Positions 40,847 through 48,727 of a DNA stretch of 64,000 nt are shown piece by piece. Below the pieces are notes generated by a model. That model saw only the letters and a list, made by a program, of their open reading frames with translations, was not told where the DNA came from and did not search any database. Origin of the DNA: Opitutus sp. ER46. GTDB lineage: Bacteria; Verrucomicrobiota; Verrucomicrobiia; Opitutales; Opitutaceae. The first letter of the stretch is position 1. Every line of letters begins with the position of its first letter. A program made the position numbers and the translations under genes. The stretch spans positions 62,001 through 126,000 of the forward strand of contig NZ_QAYX01000017.1 in NCBI RefSeq assembly GCF_003054705.1. Reading direction: 5' to 3'.

Positions 40847-41953
40847 TCAGCCCCGGGGCGTGGCGCGAAGCGCAGAGAATACCGCGAGGTATTTCTCCAC
40901 CTGCCGGGTTGGGTCGAAGGTCGCGCGGGCAAACGTCTGGGCAACATCGGCTAGGGCAGCCCGCTCGGACGGAGCGGCCTGCGCCAGCGCGAGGACTTGG
41001 GCGCGGAAGGCGTCACGCTGGTCGCGGGCGATGGCCCAACCCGTGCGGCCGGGCACAAAGCACTCGGTGACGCCTTGCGCCTGATATGCCACGGCGGGCA
41101 GCCCTTGCGCCTGCGCCTCGATCAGGAAATTCGAGAGCGACTCACTCCAGGACGCGTGGACCGCGATGTCGGCCGCGGCATACAACGCGGACGGGTCGCG
41201 GTGAAAGCCGACGAACCGGACGCGATGGGCAAGCTGCCGATCCCTGACGAGCGCTTCGCAGGCGGGCCGGGCCGGGCCGTCGCCGGCGAGCCAAAGCTGG
41301 ACGTCGAAGCCCGCGGGAAGCCCGGCCACGATCTCCACTAACTCGCGCTGGTTTTTCTCGGGCCGAAACATCGCCACGTTCAGCAACACGACGGTGTTGG
41401 ACGTCGCGCCATGGCGCTGGCGAAGGGCGTCGTGAGTGGCGGCGCGTTCGGTGCCCGACAGGAGCGGTGGGAAAACGAGCGAGTTGTGAATGACGCTGAT
41501 CCGTGCCGCGGGCACTCCGTAGCGGGCGGTGAGCGTCGCGCTCGCTTCATGGCTATTGGCAACGACGTGCCGGACAAGGCGGAGAGAGGTGCGAAAAAGC
41601 CAGGGCAGGGGTTTGCCCGTGCGCATCGTGGCGATGACGACGCTGGCGGGCAGTGCGCGCTGCAGGGATCCGGCATAGCAGTTCGCGATACGCCCCATGC
41701 AAAGGATTACTTCGGGCGCCAGTTGCGCGGTCACGCGGCGAAGTCCCGGGGCGAACCAGTCGAGACGGTAGTCGGCGCGTTGCAGCGCGACCTGCCGCAC
41801 GGCGGGGGCGATGGTGGGCTGCAGAGCGCCGCTGGGGCGAAACGTGAGCAGCGTCGTGTCGTGACCCGCGGCGGCGAACGCCCCCGTGAGCAGCACCGAC
41901 TGGCGCTCGGTGCCGCCGCTGCGGAGGTGGTCCTGCACGACAAGGATTTTCAT
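40847..41953 (-). CDS. Glycosyltransferase family 4
   Basis: A 368-residue GT-B fold enzyme. The N-terminal MKILVVQDHLRSGGTERQSV is typical of GT4 acceptor domains. The donor domain has NVAMFRPEKNQRELVEIV, GDGP, VRFVGFHRDPSALYAAADIA and the nucleotide-sugar block SWSESLSNFLIEAQAQGLPA. It moves a sugar from a nucleotide donor to a retained-configuration product, probably for cell-surface glycans. No other glycan genes are adjacent. The ATG at 41953 is chosen because upstream in-frame codons are unlike the family. Confidence 0.92.
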   Translation of the reverse strand: MKILVVQDHLRSGGTERQSVLLTGAFAAAGHDTTLLTFRPSGALQPTIAPAVRQVALQRADYRLDWFAPGLRRVTAQLAPEVILCMGRIANCYAGSLQRALPASVVIATMRTGKPLPWLFRTSLRLVRHVVANSHEASATLTARYGVPAARISVIHNSLVFPPLLSGTERAATHDALRQRHGATSNTVVLLNVAMFRPEKNQRELVEIVAGLPAGFDVQLWLAGDGPARPACEALVRDRQLAHRVRFVGFHRDPSALYAAADIAVHASWSESLSNFLIEAQAQGLPAVAYQAQGVTECFVPGRTGWAIARDQRDAFRAQVLALAQAAPSERAALADVAQTFARATFDPTRQVEKYLAVFSALRATPRG

Positions 41954-41993
41954 TGCGGGGGACAGGTTTGGGAGGATGGTTGCCGCTCTTTCG

Positions 41994-42413
41994 ATGCGCT
42001 CTCCCTTCACTCAACTGCTGCTCCGCTGGCTCGTGCTGGCGCTCGGCGTGTTGCTGGCTACGCGGCTCATCCCGGGCATCCATTGCGACGACGGCGTCAC
42101 CCTGTTCGTCGTGGTGGTGCTGCTGAGTTTCTTCAATGCGATCCTCAGGCCGCTGCTGGTGCTGTTCACGCTGCCGTTCATCATCGTGACCATGGGGTTG
42201 GGCGTGGTGGTGATCAATGCCTTGTTATTCCTGCTGGTGGGTCGGCTGGTGGACGGATTTCAAGTCGCCGGGTTCTGGTCGGCCGTCGGCGGCTCGCTGG
42301 TGGTGAGCGTCACGAACTGGTTTGCCAGCGGTGTCATCCGCGGTGCGGCCAAGGATCGTCAGCCGCCGCCTCCGCCCAAGCCTCCGAAGGGCGGCGACGT
42401 GATTGATATCTGA
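41994..42413 (+). CDS. Small membrane protein, phage-holin 4_2 superfamily
   Basis: A 139-residue inner-membrane protein with four hydrophobic helices (RWLVLALGVLLATRLIPGI; LFVVVVLLSFFNAILRPLL; LPFIIVTMGLGVVVINALLF; GFWSAVGGSLVVSVTNWF) and a Pro-rich cytoplasmic tail. The LIPGI and NAILRPLL blocks match PF04020. Despite the name, it is a widespread chromosomal family of unknown function, not evidence of a prophage. It is divergent from the GT4 gene with a 40-bp gap. Confidence 0.85.
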   Translation: MRSPFTQLLLRWLVLALGVLLATRLIPGIHCDDGVTLFVVVVLLSFFNAILRPLLVLFTLPFIIVTMGLGVVVINALLFLLVGRLVDGFQVAGFWSAVGGSLVVSVTNWFASGVIRGAAKDRQPPPPPKPPKGGDVIDI

Positions 42414-42614
42414 CGTTGGTTTGCGGTGCCGCGCGCCTCGAGCGATGGCGCGCCCAGCCGAGGGACGGTGTGCCGGGTCGATATTCGGAGCGGCGGAAGC
42501 GGCTACACTGATGCTCCGTCGCGCCAGCTTGAGCGCCGGCACTTTCGGCGCGCACCGGGGCCGGGGCGTGGAGATTGAATTTGACGAACCCAGCGGCCTA
42601 GCGACGTTGGCCAA

Positions 42615-44015
42615 ATGGCAGAAACAACGGAGTACGATCTGATTGTCATCGGTGGTGGGCCCGCGGGATACGCGGGCGCGATCCGTGCGGGGCAGCTGGG
42701 CAAGAAGGTTGCCTGCATCGAGCTCGAGCGCGCGGGCGGCACCTGTCTCAACTGGGGCTGCATTCCGACCAAGGCACTGCTGAAGAGTGCGGAGGTTTAC
42801 CGCGCCTTTCAGAAGGCCGAGGCCTACGGGCTCGGCGCCAAGGAGATCGCCTTCGATTTCGGCAAGGTCATGCAGCGCTCCCGGGGCGTCGCCGACCAGA
42901 TGGCGAAGGGCGTCGAGTTTCTGTTCCGCAAGAACAAGGTCGACTACATCGTCGGCCGCGCGCAGGTGACGGTGCCGGGCATGGTGGAAATCACCGACGG
43001 GCCGCAGAAGGGGAAGTTCTTCAAGACGAAGAACGTGCTGCTTGCCACCGGCTGCAAACCGCGGCGCCTCCCGGACGTGCCGGTCGACGGCGAGCGGATC
43101 ATGACCTCGCGCGAGGCACTCGTCCCGCGGAAGACGCCGCCGAAGTCGATCGTCATCATCGGCGCCGGTGCGATCGGCGTGGAGTTTGCCTATTTCTTCA
43201 ATGCGTTCGGCAGCAAGGTGACGCTCGTGGAAATGCTGCCGCAGGTTGTCCCGGTCGAGGACGAAGACATCGCCAAAGCGCTGCATCGTTCGTTCGAGAA
43301 GCAGGGCATCGCGGTCCACGTCGGCACCAAGGTTGAGAATGTCCGCGTCGGCAAAGACAAGGTGGAGCTGACGCTGGCGAAGGACGGTAATCCCACCGAA
43401 CTCGAGGCCGAGTGCCTGCTCCTCGCGATCGGCGTGACGCCGAACCTGGAAGGCGCGCTGTCGCCGAAGGTGAAGCTCGAGCTGGATCGCGGCTACGTGA
43501 AGGTGAATGACGGATACGAGACCAGCGTGAAGGGCATCTACGCCGCGGGCGACATCATCGGGCCGCCGTGGCTCGCGCACGTGGCGACGTACGAGGCCGT
43601 GAATGCCGTCGAATCGATGTTCGGCCACAAGCATGGCGGCCGCGTGAAAATCTTCCCTGGCGCCACCTACTGCCAGCCGCAGATCGCGAGCACGGGGCTG
43701 ACCGAGAAGGCCTGCAAGGAGAAGGGGCTCAACTACAAGGTCGGCAAGTTCCCGTTCACGGCGTCCGGCAAGGCGGTCGCGGCGGGCGACGCCGAGGGCT
43801 TCGTGAAGGTGATCAGCGACGCAAAGACCGGCGAGATCTACGGCGTGCACATCCTCGGCAACGAGGCGCCGGAGCTCATCGCGGAGTACGTGCTCGCGAT
43901 GAACATGGAAGGCAGCGTCGACGAGGTGCACCGGTCGATCCATGCGCACCCGACGCTGAGCGAGGCGCTGATGGAAGCGGCGGCCGCCACCAGCGGCGAA
44001 GCCATCCATATCTAG
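42615..44015 (+). CDS. lpdA: Dihydrolipoyl dehydrogenase
   Basis: A 466-residue FAD enzyme (E3) that reoxidises dihydrolipoamide in 2-oxoacid dehydrogenase complexes or the glycine cleavage system. It shows the FAD-binding GGGPAGYAGAIRAGQLG, redox cysteines Cys44 and Cys49 in GGTCLNWGCIPTK, NAD-binding GAGAIGVEFAYFF, the FAD block GIYAAGDIIGPPWLAHVA, and the His445-Glu450 dyad in HAHPTLSE. It stands alone here; E1 and E2 genes must be elsewhere. Confidence 0.97.
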   Translation: MAETTEYDLIVIGGGPAGYAGAIRAGQLGKKVACIELERAGGTCLNWGCIPTKALLKSAEVYRAFQKAEAYGLGAKEIAFDFGKVMQRSRGVADQMAKGVEFLFRKNKVDYIVGRAQVTVPGMVEITDGPQKGKFFKTKNVLLATGCKPRRLPDVPVDGERIMTSREALVPRKTPPKSIVIIGAGAIGVEFAYFFNAFGSKVTLVEMLPQVVPVEDEDIAKALHRSFEKQGIAVHVGTKVENVRVGKDKVELTLAKDGNPTELEAECLLLAIGVTPNLEGALSPKVKLELDRGYVKVNDGYETSVKGIYAAGDIIGPPWLAHVATYEAVNAVESMFGHKHGGRVKIFPGATYCQPQIASTGLTEKACKEKGLNYKVGKFPFTASGKAVAAGDAEGFVKVISDAKTGEIYGVHILGNEAPELIAEYVLAMNMEGSVDEVHRSIHAHPTLSEALMEAAAATSGEAIHI

Positions 44016-44054
44016 GCCCGCCGCGGCGTCGCGGATGCCGTTGGCTTCGCAAAG

Positions 44055-44078
44055 GCGCACGCGCTTGGCCGCGTGCGC
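44055..44078 (+). terminator. 9-bp hairpin after lpdA
   Basis: GCGCACGCG pairs with CGCGTGCGC across CTTGGC, 40 bp past the lpdA stop. A short T-poor stretch follows, so termination would be imperfect. Confidence 0.45.
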
Positions 44079-44179
44079 TGATAGAATTCGTCTGAGCGCG
44101 CAGCGGTAAATCCACCGGGTGTGCTTCCCCTCGCGATCGGCACGGCCCGCAAGCGCGCCGCCGCGCCCCCGCGGCCACG

Positions 44180-45958
44180 TCAGCGGCCGCCGCCCGTCTT
44201 GAGGGCGTTGGGGGAGCCGGCGGGAGTGGTGCCATCGGCCGCCATCTCCTTGAGGAGACTCGTGAGATACGGGATGAGCTGCTTCTTGCGGCTGACGATG
44301 CCCTGCAGGTCGAAGATCTCGTCCTGTTCGACATGCGGATAATTGATGCGGCGGACGACCTCGGGTCCGCCCTTCACGATCAACAGCGAATTCTGCGTGT
44401 TGATGTCGGTGACGAGGAGGGCGGCGAAATCGAGCCGGTCCTGGGTGCAGAGGGCCTCGAGGGCATCGGCGATGGGTTTCGCGTGGCGCCAGAAATTGCC
44501 GAAGCCGAGCTCCTCGACCTGGGAAACGGCGTAGCGAATGCCCTGCTCCTCGTAGACCTTGAGGTCGGAGCGCACGACCTTCTCGGGCGGGACCGCGAGA
44601 ATGACGGACCCCGAGTTGAAGATCTCGTCGGCAAGCTGCTTGGGGTTCATCCCCGCGATCTCGGCGAGCCAGGCGAGGGTCCGGGCGTCCTTGGCGGTCG
44701 TGGTGGGGCCGTTGAGGTGGAGCGTGTCGGAGATCAGCCCGGACATCATGACGCCGGCAATGTCGGGCGTGGGCGTGATGCCTTCGCGGCGGAACAGGTC
44801 GGCGACGATCGTGCAGGTGGAGCCGACGGGCTCGTTGATGAAGAGGATGGGTTGCGCGGTGTTGAGGGCGCCGAGGCGGTGGTGGTCGATCACCTCGGTG
44901 ATGGTGACCTCCTCGGCGCCGGGGACGGCTTGGGTGAGCTCGTTGTGATCGACCAGGACCAGGCGGGTCTGCACGGGTTTCAGGACGTCGCTCTTGGTGA
45001 TGATGCCGATGAGGCAGCCCTCGTCGCTGGTCACGATGAGCTCGTGCGCGGTCGTCGGGGCGAGGAGCTTGCGGATATCGGCGATGCGGGTGTCGGGTCC
45101 GACGCTCTTGAAGTCGCGATCGATGATGCGGTCGATGGTCGAGGCGGTGCGCACCACCCAGGCGGTGGTCGCGGAGTCGTAGGGGCTTTGGATGACGCTG
45201 ACGCCCCGGGCGCGGGCGAGGGCGAGGGTCTCGGCGTCGATGTCGTTGTTGCCGGTGATGATCAGCGCGCGGATGCCGATGTCGATGGCGCGGCGCTGGA
45301 TGTCGGTGCGGTCGCCGACGACGATGATGGATTTCTCCGCGGGGATGTTCTCGCGGATGGAGATGGCCCAGAAGGAGCTGACGTCCATGGTGCCCAGGCG
45401 GACGAACAACTGCTCGACCTGCTGTTCCTTGACGAGGTTGAGCGCCTTGCCCCGCAGCGCGCGAACCATGTGGGCGAGGGACGTGTGCACCTGCCGCATG
45501 AGGCGGGGCTCACTGACGCGGGGGATGAAGACGCCGCCGAGGTGGGCGAGGGAGACGGTGCCCACGACGCTGCGTTCGGGGCCGACGACCGGCAGGATGC
45601 GGATGGCGTGCTGGTCGATGAGTTCCAATGCCTCGGCGCAGGTTGCGCCCTGGGGAATGGAGATGACGTCGGCCGTCATCAGGTCGTGGACACGCGGCGA
45701 GACGTCGCTCAGGTAAAGCGGGAGCGGCTGGTGGAAGCGGCGGAGGATGGTGTCGATGCGGGCGTTGGAATTGCCGCAGCGGGCGGCCACATAACCGCGT
45801 TCGCCGCGGGCCTCCTTGAAGGCGGCGTAGGCGATGGCCGAACAGATCGCATCCGCGTCCGGATTCCGGTGCCCGATGACGTAAGTGGGGATGCGGCTGG
45901 CGACCGCGGCGGGCGGAGTGGAGGAGGGAACGTGCGGTGTGGGGCCGGCGTTGGTCAT
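44180..45958 (-). CDS. CBS/DRTGG-containing family II inorganic pyrophosphatase
   Basis: A 592-residue manganese-type pyrophosphatase. The DHH phosphoesterase motifs are GHRNPDADAICSAIAYA, LVDHNE, EVIDHHRLG and SGLISDTLHLNGPTT, and the C-terminal DHHA2 domain has the SRKKQ signature. Between the first and second DHH blocks is a regulatory insert: a CBS motif (VHDLMTADVISIPQGATCAE), a DRTGG-like region (IIVVGDRTDIQRRAIDIGIR) and a second CBS (ELIVTSDEGCLIGIITKSDV). Such inserts bind adenine nucleotides and control activity. It hydrolyses PPi to phosphate in the cytoplasm. The start at 45958 removes a 26-codon extension unlike the family. It is divergent from the aminotransferase. Confidence 0.93.
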   Translation of the reverse strand: MTNAGPTPHVPSSTPPAAVASRIPTYVIGHRNPDADAICSAIAYAAFKEARGERGYVAARCGNSNARIDTILRRFHQPLPLYLSDVSPRVHDLMTADVISIPQGATCAEALELIDQHAIRILPVVGPERSVVGTVSLAHLGGVFIPRVSEPRLMRQVHTSLAHMVRALRGKALNLVKEQQVEQLFVRLGTMDVSSFWAISIRENIPAEKSIIVVGDRTDIQRRAIDIGIRALIITGNNDIDAETLALARARGVSVIQSPYDSATTAWVVRTASTIDRIIDRDFKSVGPDTRIADIRKLLAPTTAHELIVTSDEGCLIGIITKSDVLKPVQTRLVLVDHNELTQAVPGAEEVTITEVIDHHRLGALNTAQPILFINEPVGSTCTIVADLFRREGITPTPDIAGVMMSGLISDTLHLNGPTTTAKDARTLAWLAEIAGMNPKQLADEIFNSGSVILAVPPEKVVRSDLKVYEEQGIRYAVSQVEELGFGNFWRHAKPIADALEALCTQDRLDFAALLVTDINTQNSLLIVKGGPEVVRRINYPHVEQDEIFDLQGIVSRKKQLIPYLTSLLKEMAADGTTPAGSPNALKTGGGR

Positions 45959-46034
45959 GAGTCGCGGGACGATGGACAAAGCGTTGGGAAACGCAACTGG
46001 ACAAGGGTTTCGGCGTCTGCCAATGGTGCGCGCC

Positions 46035-46901
46035 ATGAAGGTCTACCTGGACGGAAAATTCGTCGATAGCGCGGAAGCCAAGGTCTCGGTGTTCGATCAC
46101 GGTCTGCTTTACGGCGACGGCGTTTTTGAGGGCATCCGGCTGTACGACGGGAACATTTTCCGGCTTGAGGAGCACCTGGAGCGGCTCGAGAACTCGGCCA
46201 AGGCCATCATGCTGCAGATGCCGCTCTCGCGGGCGGAGCTGAGCTGGGCGACCTGCGAGACCTGCCGGCAGAACGGGCTGCGCGACGCGTATATCCGCCT
46301 GGTGATCACGCGCGGGGTGGGCGACCTCGGGCTGGCCCCGTGGCTCTGTCCCAAGCCGTCGATCTTCATCATCGCGGGCAAGATCTCGCTGTACCCGCAG
46401 GAATACTACGACAACGGCCTCGGGATCGTGACGGTGCCGACGCGGCGGATTGGACCGGCGGCGCTGCCCTCGACGGTGAAGTCGCTGAACTATCTCAACA
46501 ACATCCTGGGCAAGATTGAGGCGAAGCAGTTCGGGGCGCTCGAGGCCATCATGCTGAACGACCAAGGCTATGTGGCGGAGTGCACAGCGGACAACATCTT
46601 CGTCGTGCACAAAGGCGAACTCCTCACGCCGGCCGCCTCCCAAGGCGCGCTCAAGGGCATCACACGCTCGACGATCATCGACATTGCGCAGGCGACCGGC
46701 ATCCCGCTGCGCGAGGTGGACCTGACGCGTTACGACATCTGGTGCGCGGACGAGTGTTTCCTGACCGGTTCCGGCGCGGAAGTGATCCCGGTGGTGAAGC
46801 TGGATGGGCGGGTCATCGGCACCGGCAAGCCCGGTCCGATCACGCAGCGCGTGCTGGCCGATTTCCGGGCCCGCGTGAAGCTCGAGGGGACGCGAATCTG
46901 A
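46035..46901 (+). CDS. ilvE: Branched-chain amino acid aminotransferase (class IV)
   Basis: A 288-residue PLP enzyme. The start MKVYLDGKFVDSAEAKVSVF is the usual beginning of the family; an ATG four codons earlier (46023) is also possible. The PLP lysine is Lys149 in STVKSLNYLNN, and the phosphate-binding turns are in CTADNIFVV and GITRSTIIDIA. It makes the last step of Leu, Ile and Val synthesis. D-amino acid transaminases share the fold, but the FEGIRLYDGNIFRLEEHL block and the nearby leuCD support the branched-chain role. Confidence 0.9.
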   Translation: MKVYLDGKFVDSAEAKVSVFDHGLLYGDGVFEGIRLYDGNIFRLEEHLERLENSAKAIMLQMPLSRAELSWATCETCRQNGLRDAYIRLVITRGVGDLGLAPWLCPKPSIFIIAGKISLYPQEYYDNGLGIVTVPTRRIGPAALPSTVKSLNYLNNILGKIEAKQFGALEAIMLNDQGYVAECTADNIFVVHKGELLTPAASQGALKGITRSTIIDIAQATGIPLREVDLTRYDIWCADECFLTGSGAEVIPVVKLDGRVIGTGKPGPITQRVLADFRARVKLEGTRI

Positions 46902-46922
46902 GGCGGGCAACGGAAAATCTAG

Positions 46923-46934
46923 CGCCAATTGGCG
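46923..46934. promoter_or_regulatory. 12-bp palindrome upstream of mcsA
   Basis: CGCCAATTGGCG is perfect and lies 169 bp before the mcsA start. It is not a CtsR-type direct repeat. It may be an operator for the mcsA-mcsB-clpC unit or simply chance. Confidence 0.3.
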
Positions 46935-47102
46935 GCGAGTTGGGGGCGGACGACCACGCGTTTTCAAGTTCGTGGCCGCGTGTCACGATAGCACGGTTGT
47001 CACAGGGTGGCGCGCCGTCGCGGCGCACGTGCCACACCACTCGCCCACACTTGCCAGCGAACGTGTCTGTGGCATGTTCCGTGCAGAACAAAAACACCTA
47101 CC

Positions 47103-47612
47103 ATGGCCAACCCGCTTAAATGCGATCTTTGCTCCAAGCCTGCGACAGTGCACCTGACGCAGATTGTGAACAACAAGGTCCACAAAGTGGATCTGTGCGA
47201 GGCGTGTGCCCAGGCCAAGGGGGTGACCGATCCGAGCGGTTTCTCGCTGGCGGACCTGCTGCTCAAAGCATCGTTGAACCCGGAGCCGGTGGCCGGCGGC
47301 GGGGTGCGGTGCGAGCAATGCGGTTTCACCCAGAATGATTTCAAGAAGCACGGGCGCTTCGGCTGCCCGGCCTGCTACGAGACCTTCCGATCCATTTTGG
47401 AACCGATGCTGGAGGGGATGCACAATGGCACGGCGCACGCTGGCAAGATTCCCCACCGGGCGTTGGAGCGGAAGACGCTCTACGACCGGTTGACGAAGCT
47501 CGAACTCGACCTCACCGAGGCCATCAAGACGGAGCGCTACGAGGACGCCGCCCGCACCCGCGATGAAATCAACCAAGTCAAACAAGCCTTCGGGGCGAAG
47601 TTCGCGCGCTAA
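47103..47612 (+). CDS. mcsA: McsA-like zinc-finger/UVR activator protein
   Basis: A 169-residue protein with four CxxC pairs: CDLCSKPA, CEACAQAK, CEQCGFTQ and CPACYETF, expected to bind two zincs. A C-terminal UVR motif follows (LTKLELDLTEAIKTERYEDA). In Bacillus, McsA activates the arginine kinase McsB and links to ClpC. The gene is followed 4 bp later by mcsB and then clpC, the same order as in Firmicutes but without a ctsR gene. The start at 47103 gives the family N-terminus; the longer frame from 47007 is Arg-rich noise. Confidence 0.92.
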   Translation: MANPLKCDLCSKPATVHLTQIVNNKVHKVDLCEACAQAKGVTDPSGFSLADLLLKASLNPEPVAGGGVRCEQCGFTQNDFKKHGRFGCPACYETFRSILEPMLEGMHNGTAHAGKIPHRALERKTLYDRLTKLELDLTEAIKTERYEDAARTRDEINQVKQAFGAKFAR

Positions 47613-47616
47613 ACCA

Positions 47617-48708
47617 ATGAGCATCGCATCGCTCCTGGATTCCCATTCCGAGCTGACCGACTCGTCGAGCAGCAAGAGCGCGATCGTCCTCATGACGCGC
47701 GTGCGCCTGGCGCGGAACCTGGCGGGCACGCCGTTCCCCGGCTGGGCCAAGCCCGGCCAGCGCGAGGAGATCTTCGAGCGCTGCCGGACGGCGATCTCGA
47801 GCACCAACGCGATGAAGCGTTGCTACAATCTTTCGATCGGGGAGCTGACCGACCTGGAGAAGCAGATCCTTGTCGAACGTCACCTCATCAGCCGCGAACT
47901 CAGCGGCGCGAAGGGCGGGGCCGGCGTTGTCATCAGCAAGGACCAGGCGGTCTCGGTCATGGTCAACGAGGAGGATCACCTGCGCATCCAGGTCCTGCGC
48001 GCCGGTTTCCAGCTCAAGAAGGCCTGGAACGCGATCAACGACTTCGACAGCTCGCTCGAGGACCAGCTCGATTTCGCGTTCTCGCCGACGCTCGGTTACC
48101 TGACGGCGTGCCCGACCAATCTCGGCACCGGCCTTCGTGGCTCGGTGATGATGCATCTTCCGGCCCTCGTCATCTCGAGCCAGATGGAGAAAGTCGTCCG
48201 CGCGGTGAACCAGCTCGGCATGGTCGTTCGCGGCCTGTTTGGCGAGGGGTCGGACGCGAGCGGCAGCATCTTCCAGATCTCGAACCAGACGACGCTCGGC
48301 GAATCGGAAGAGGAGATCATCAAGCGCCTGACCAGCGTGCTCCAGTCGATCATCGAGCATGAGCTGAACGCCCGCGAGAAGCTGCTGGAGGCGGACGCCG
48401 CCAAGCTTCTGGACAAGGTGGGGCGGGCCTACGGCATCCTCCAGAACAGCCATGTGCTGAGCTCGAGCGAGGCCATGAACCTGCTTTCGCTAATCCGCCT
48501 GGGCATCGACCTCGGCACGTTCCCGGATACCGCTCGTTCCGTGATCGACCGCCTTTTCATCGAGGCGCAGCCCGGTCACCTGCAGCATGCGCAAAAGGGC
48601 GAGTTCGATCCCGCCCAGCGCGACATCCTGCGGGCCGTCCGGCTCCGCTCCGAATTTGCCAATTTTGCGCGCCCCGACTTCAATCTCGTCAGCCAAGACA
48701 AGAACTGA
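47617..48708 (+). CDS. mcsB: Protein arginine kinase
   Basis: A 363-residue phosphagen-kinase fold enzyme. ATP-binding arginine blocks are LMTRVRLARNL, EEDHLRIQ and TGLRGSVMMHLPAL; the catalytic cysteine region is SPTLGYLTACPTNLGTG. It phosphorylates arginine in proteins, marking them for ClpC. It starts 4 bp after mcsA, so translation is probably coupled. The N-terminal lid and the C-terminal alpha/beta domain are both complete. Confidence 0.95.
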   Translation: MSIASLLDSHSELTDSSSSKSAIVLMTRVRLARNLAGTPFPGWAKPGQREEIFERCRTAISSTNAMKRCYNLSIGELTDLEKQILVERHLISRELSGAKGGAGVVISKDQAVSVMVNEEDHLRIQVLRAGFQLKKAWNAINDFDSSLEDQLDFAFSPTLGYLTACPTNLGTGLRGSVMMHLPALVISSQMEKVVRAVNQLGMVVRGLFGEGSDASGSIFQISNQTTLGESEEEIIKRLTSVLQSIIEHELNAREKLLEADAAKLLDKVGRAYGILQNSHVLSSSEAMNLLSLIRLGIDLGTFPDTARSVIDRLFIEAQPGHLQHAQKGEFDPAQRDILRAVRLRSEFANFARPDFNLVSQDKN

Positions 48709-48727
48709 CCGCGACCCACTTTTCTAA

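Noticed and set aside
41994-42413. Prophage signal from the holin-like protein
   Set aside because: PF04020 proteins are common chromosomal membrane proteins, and no phage structural, lysis or integration gene is near.
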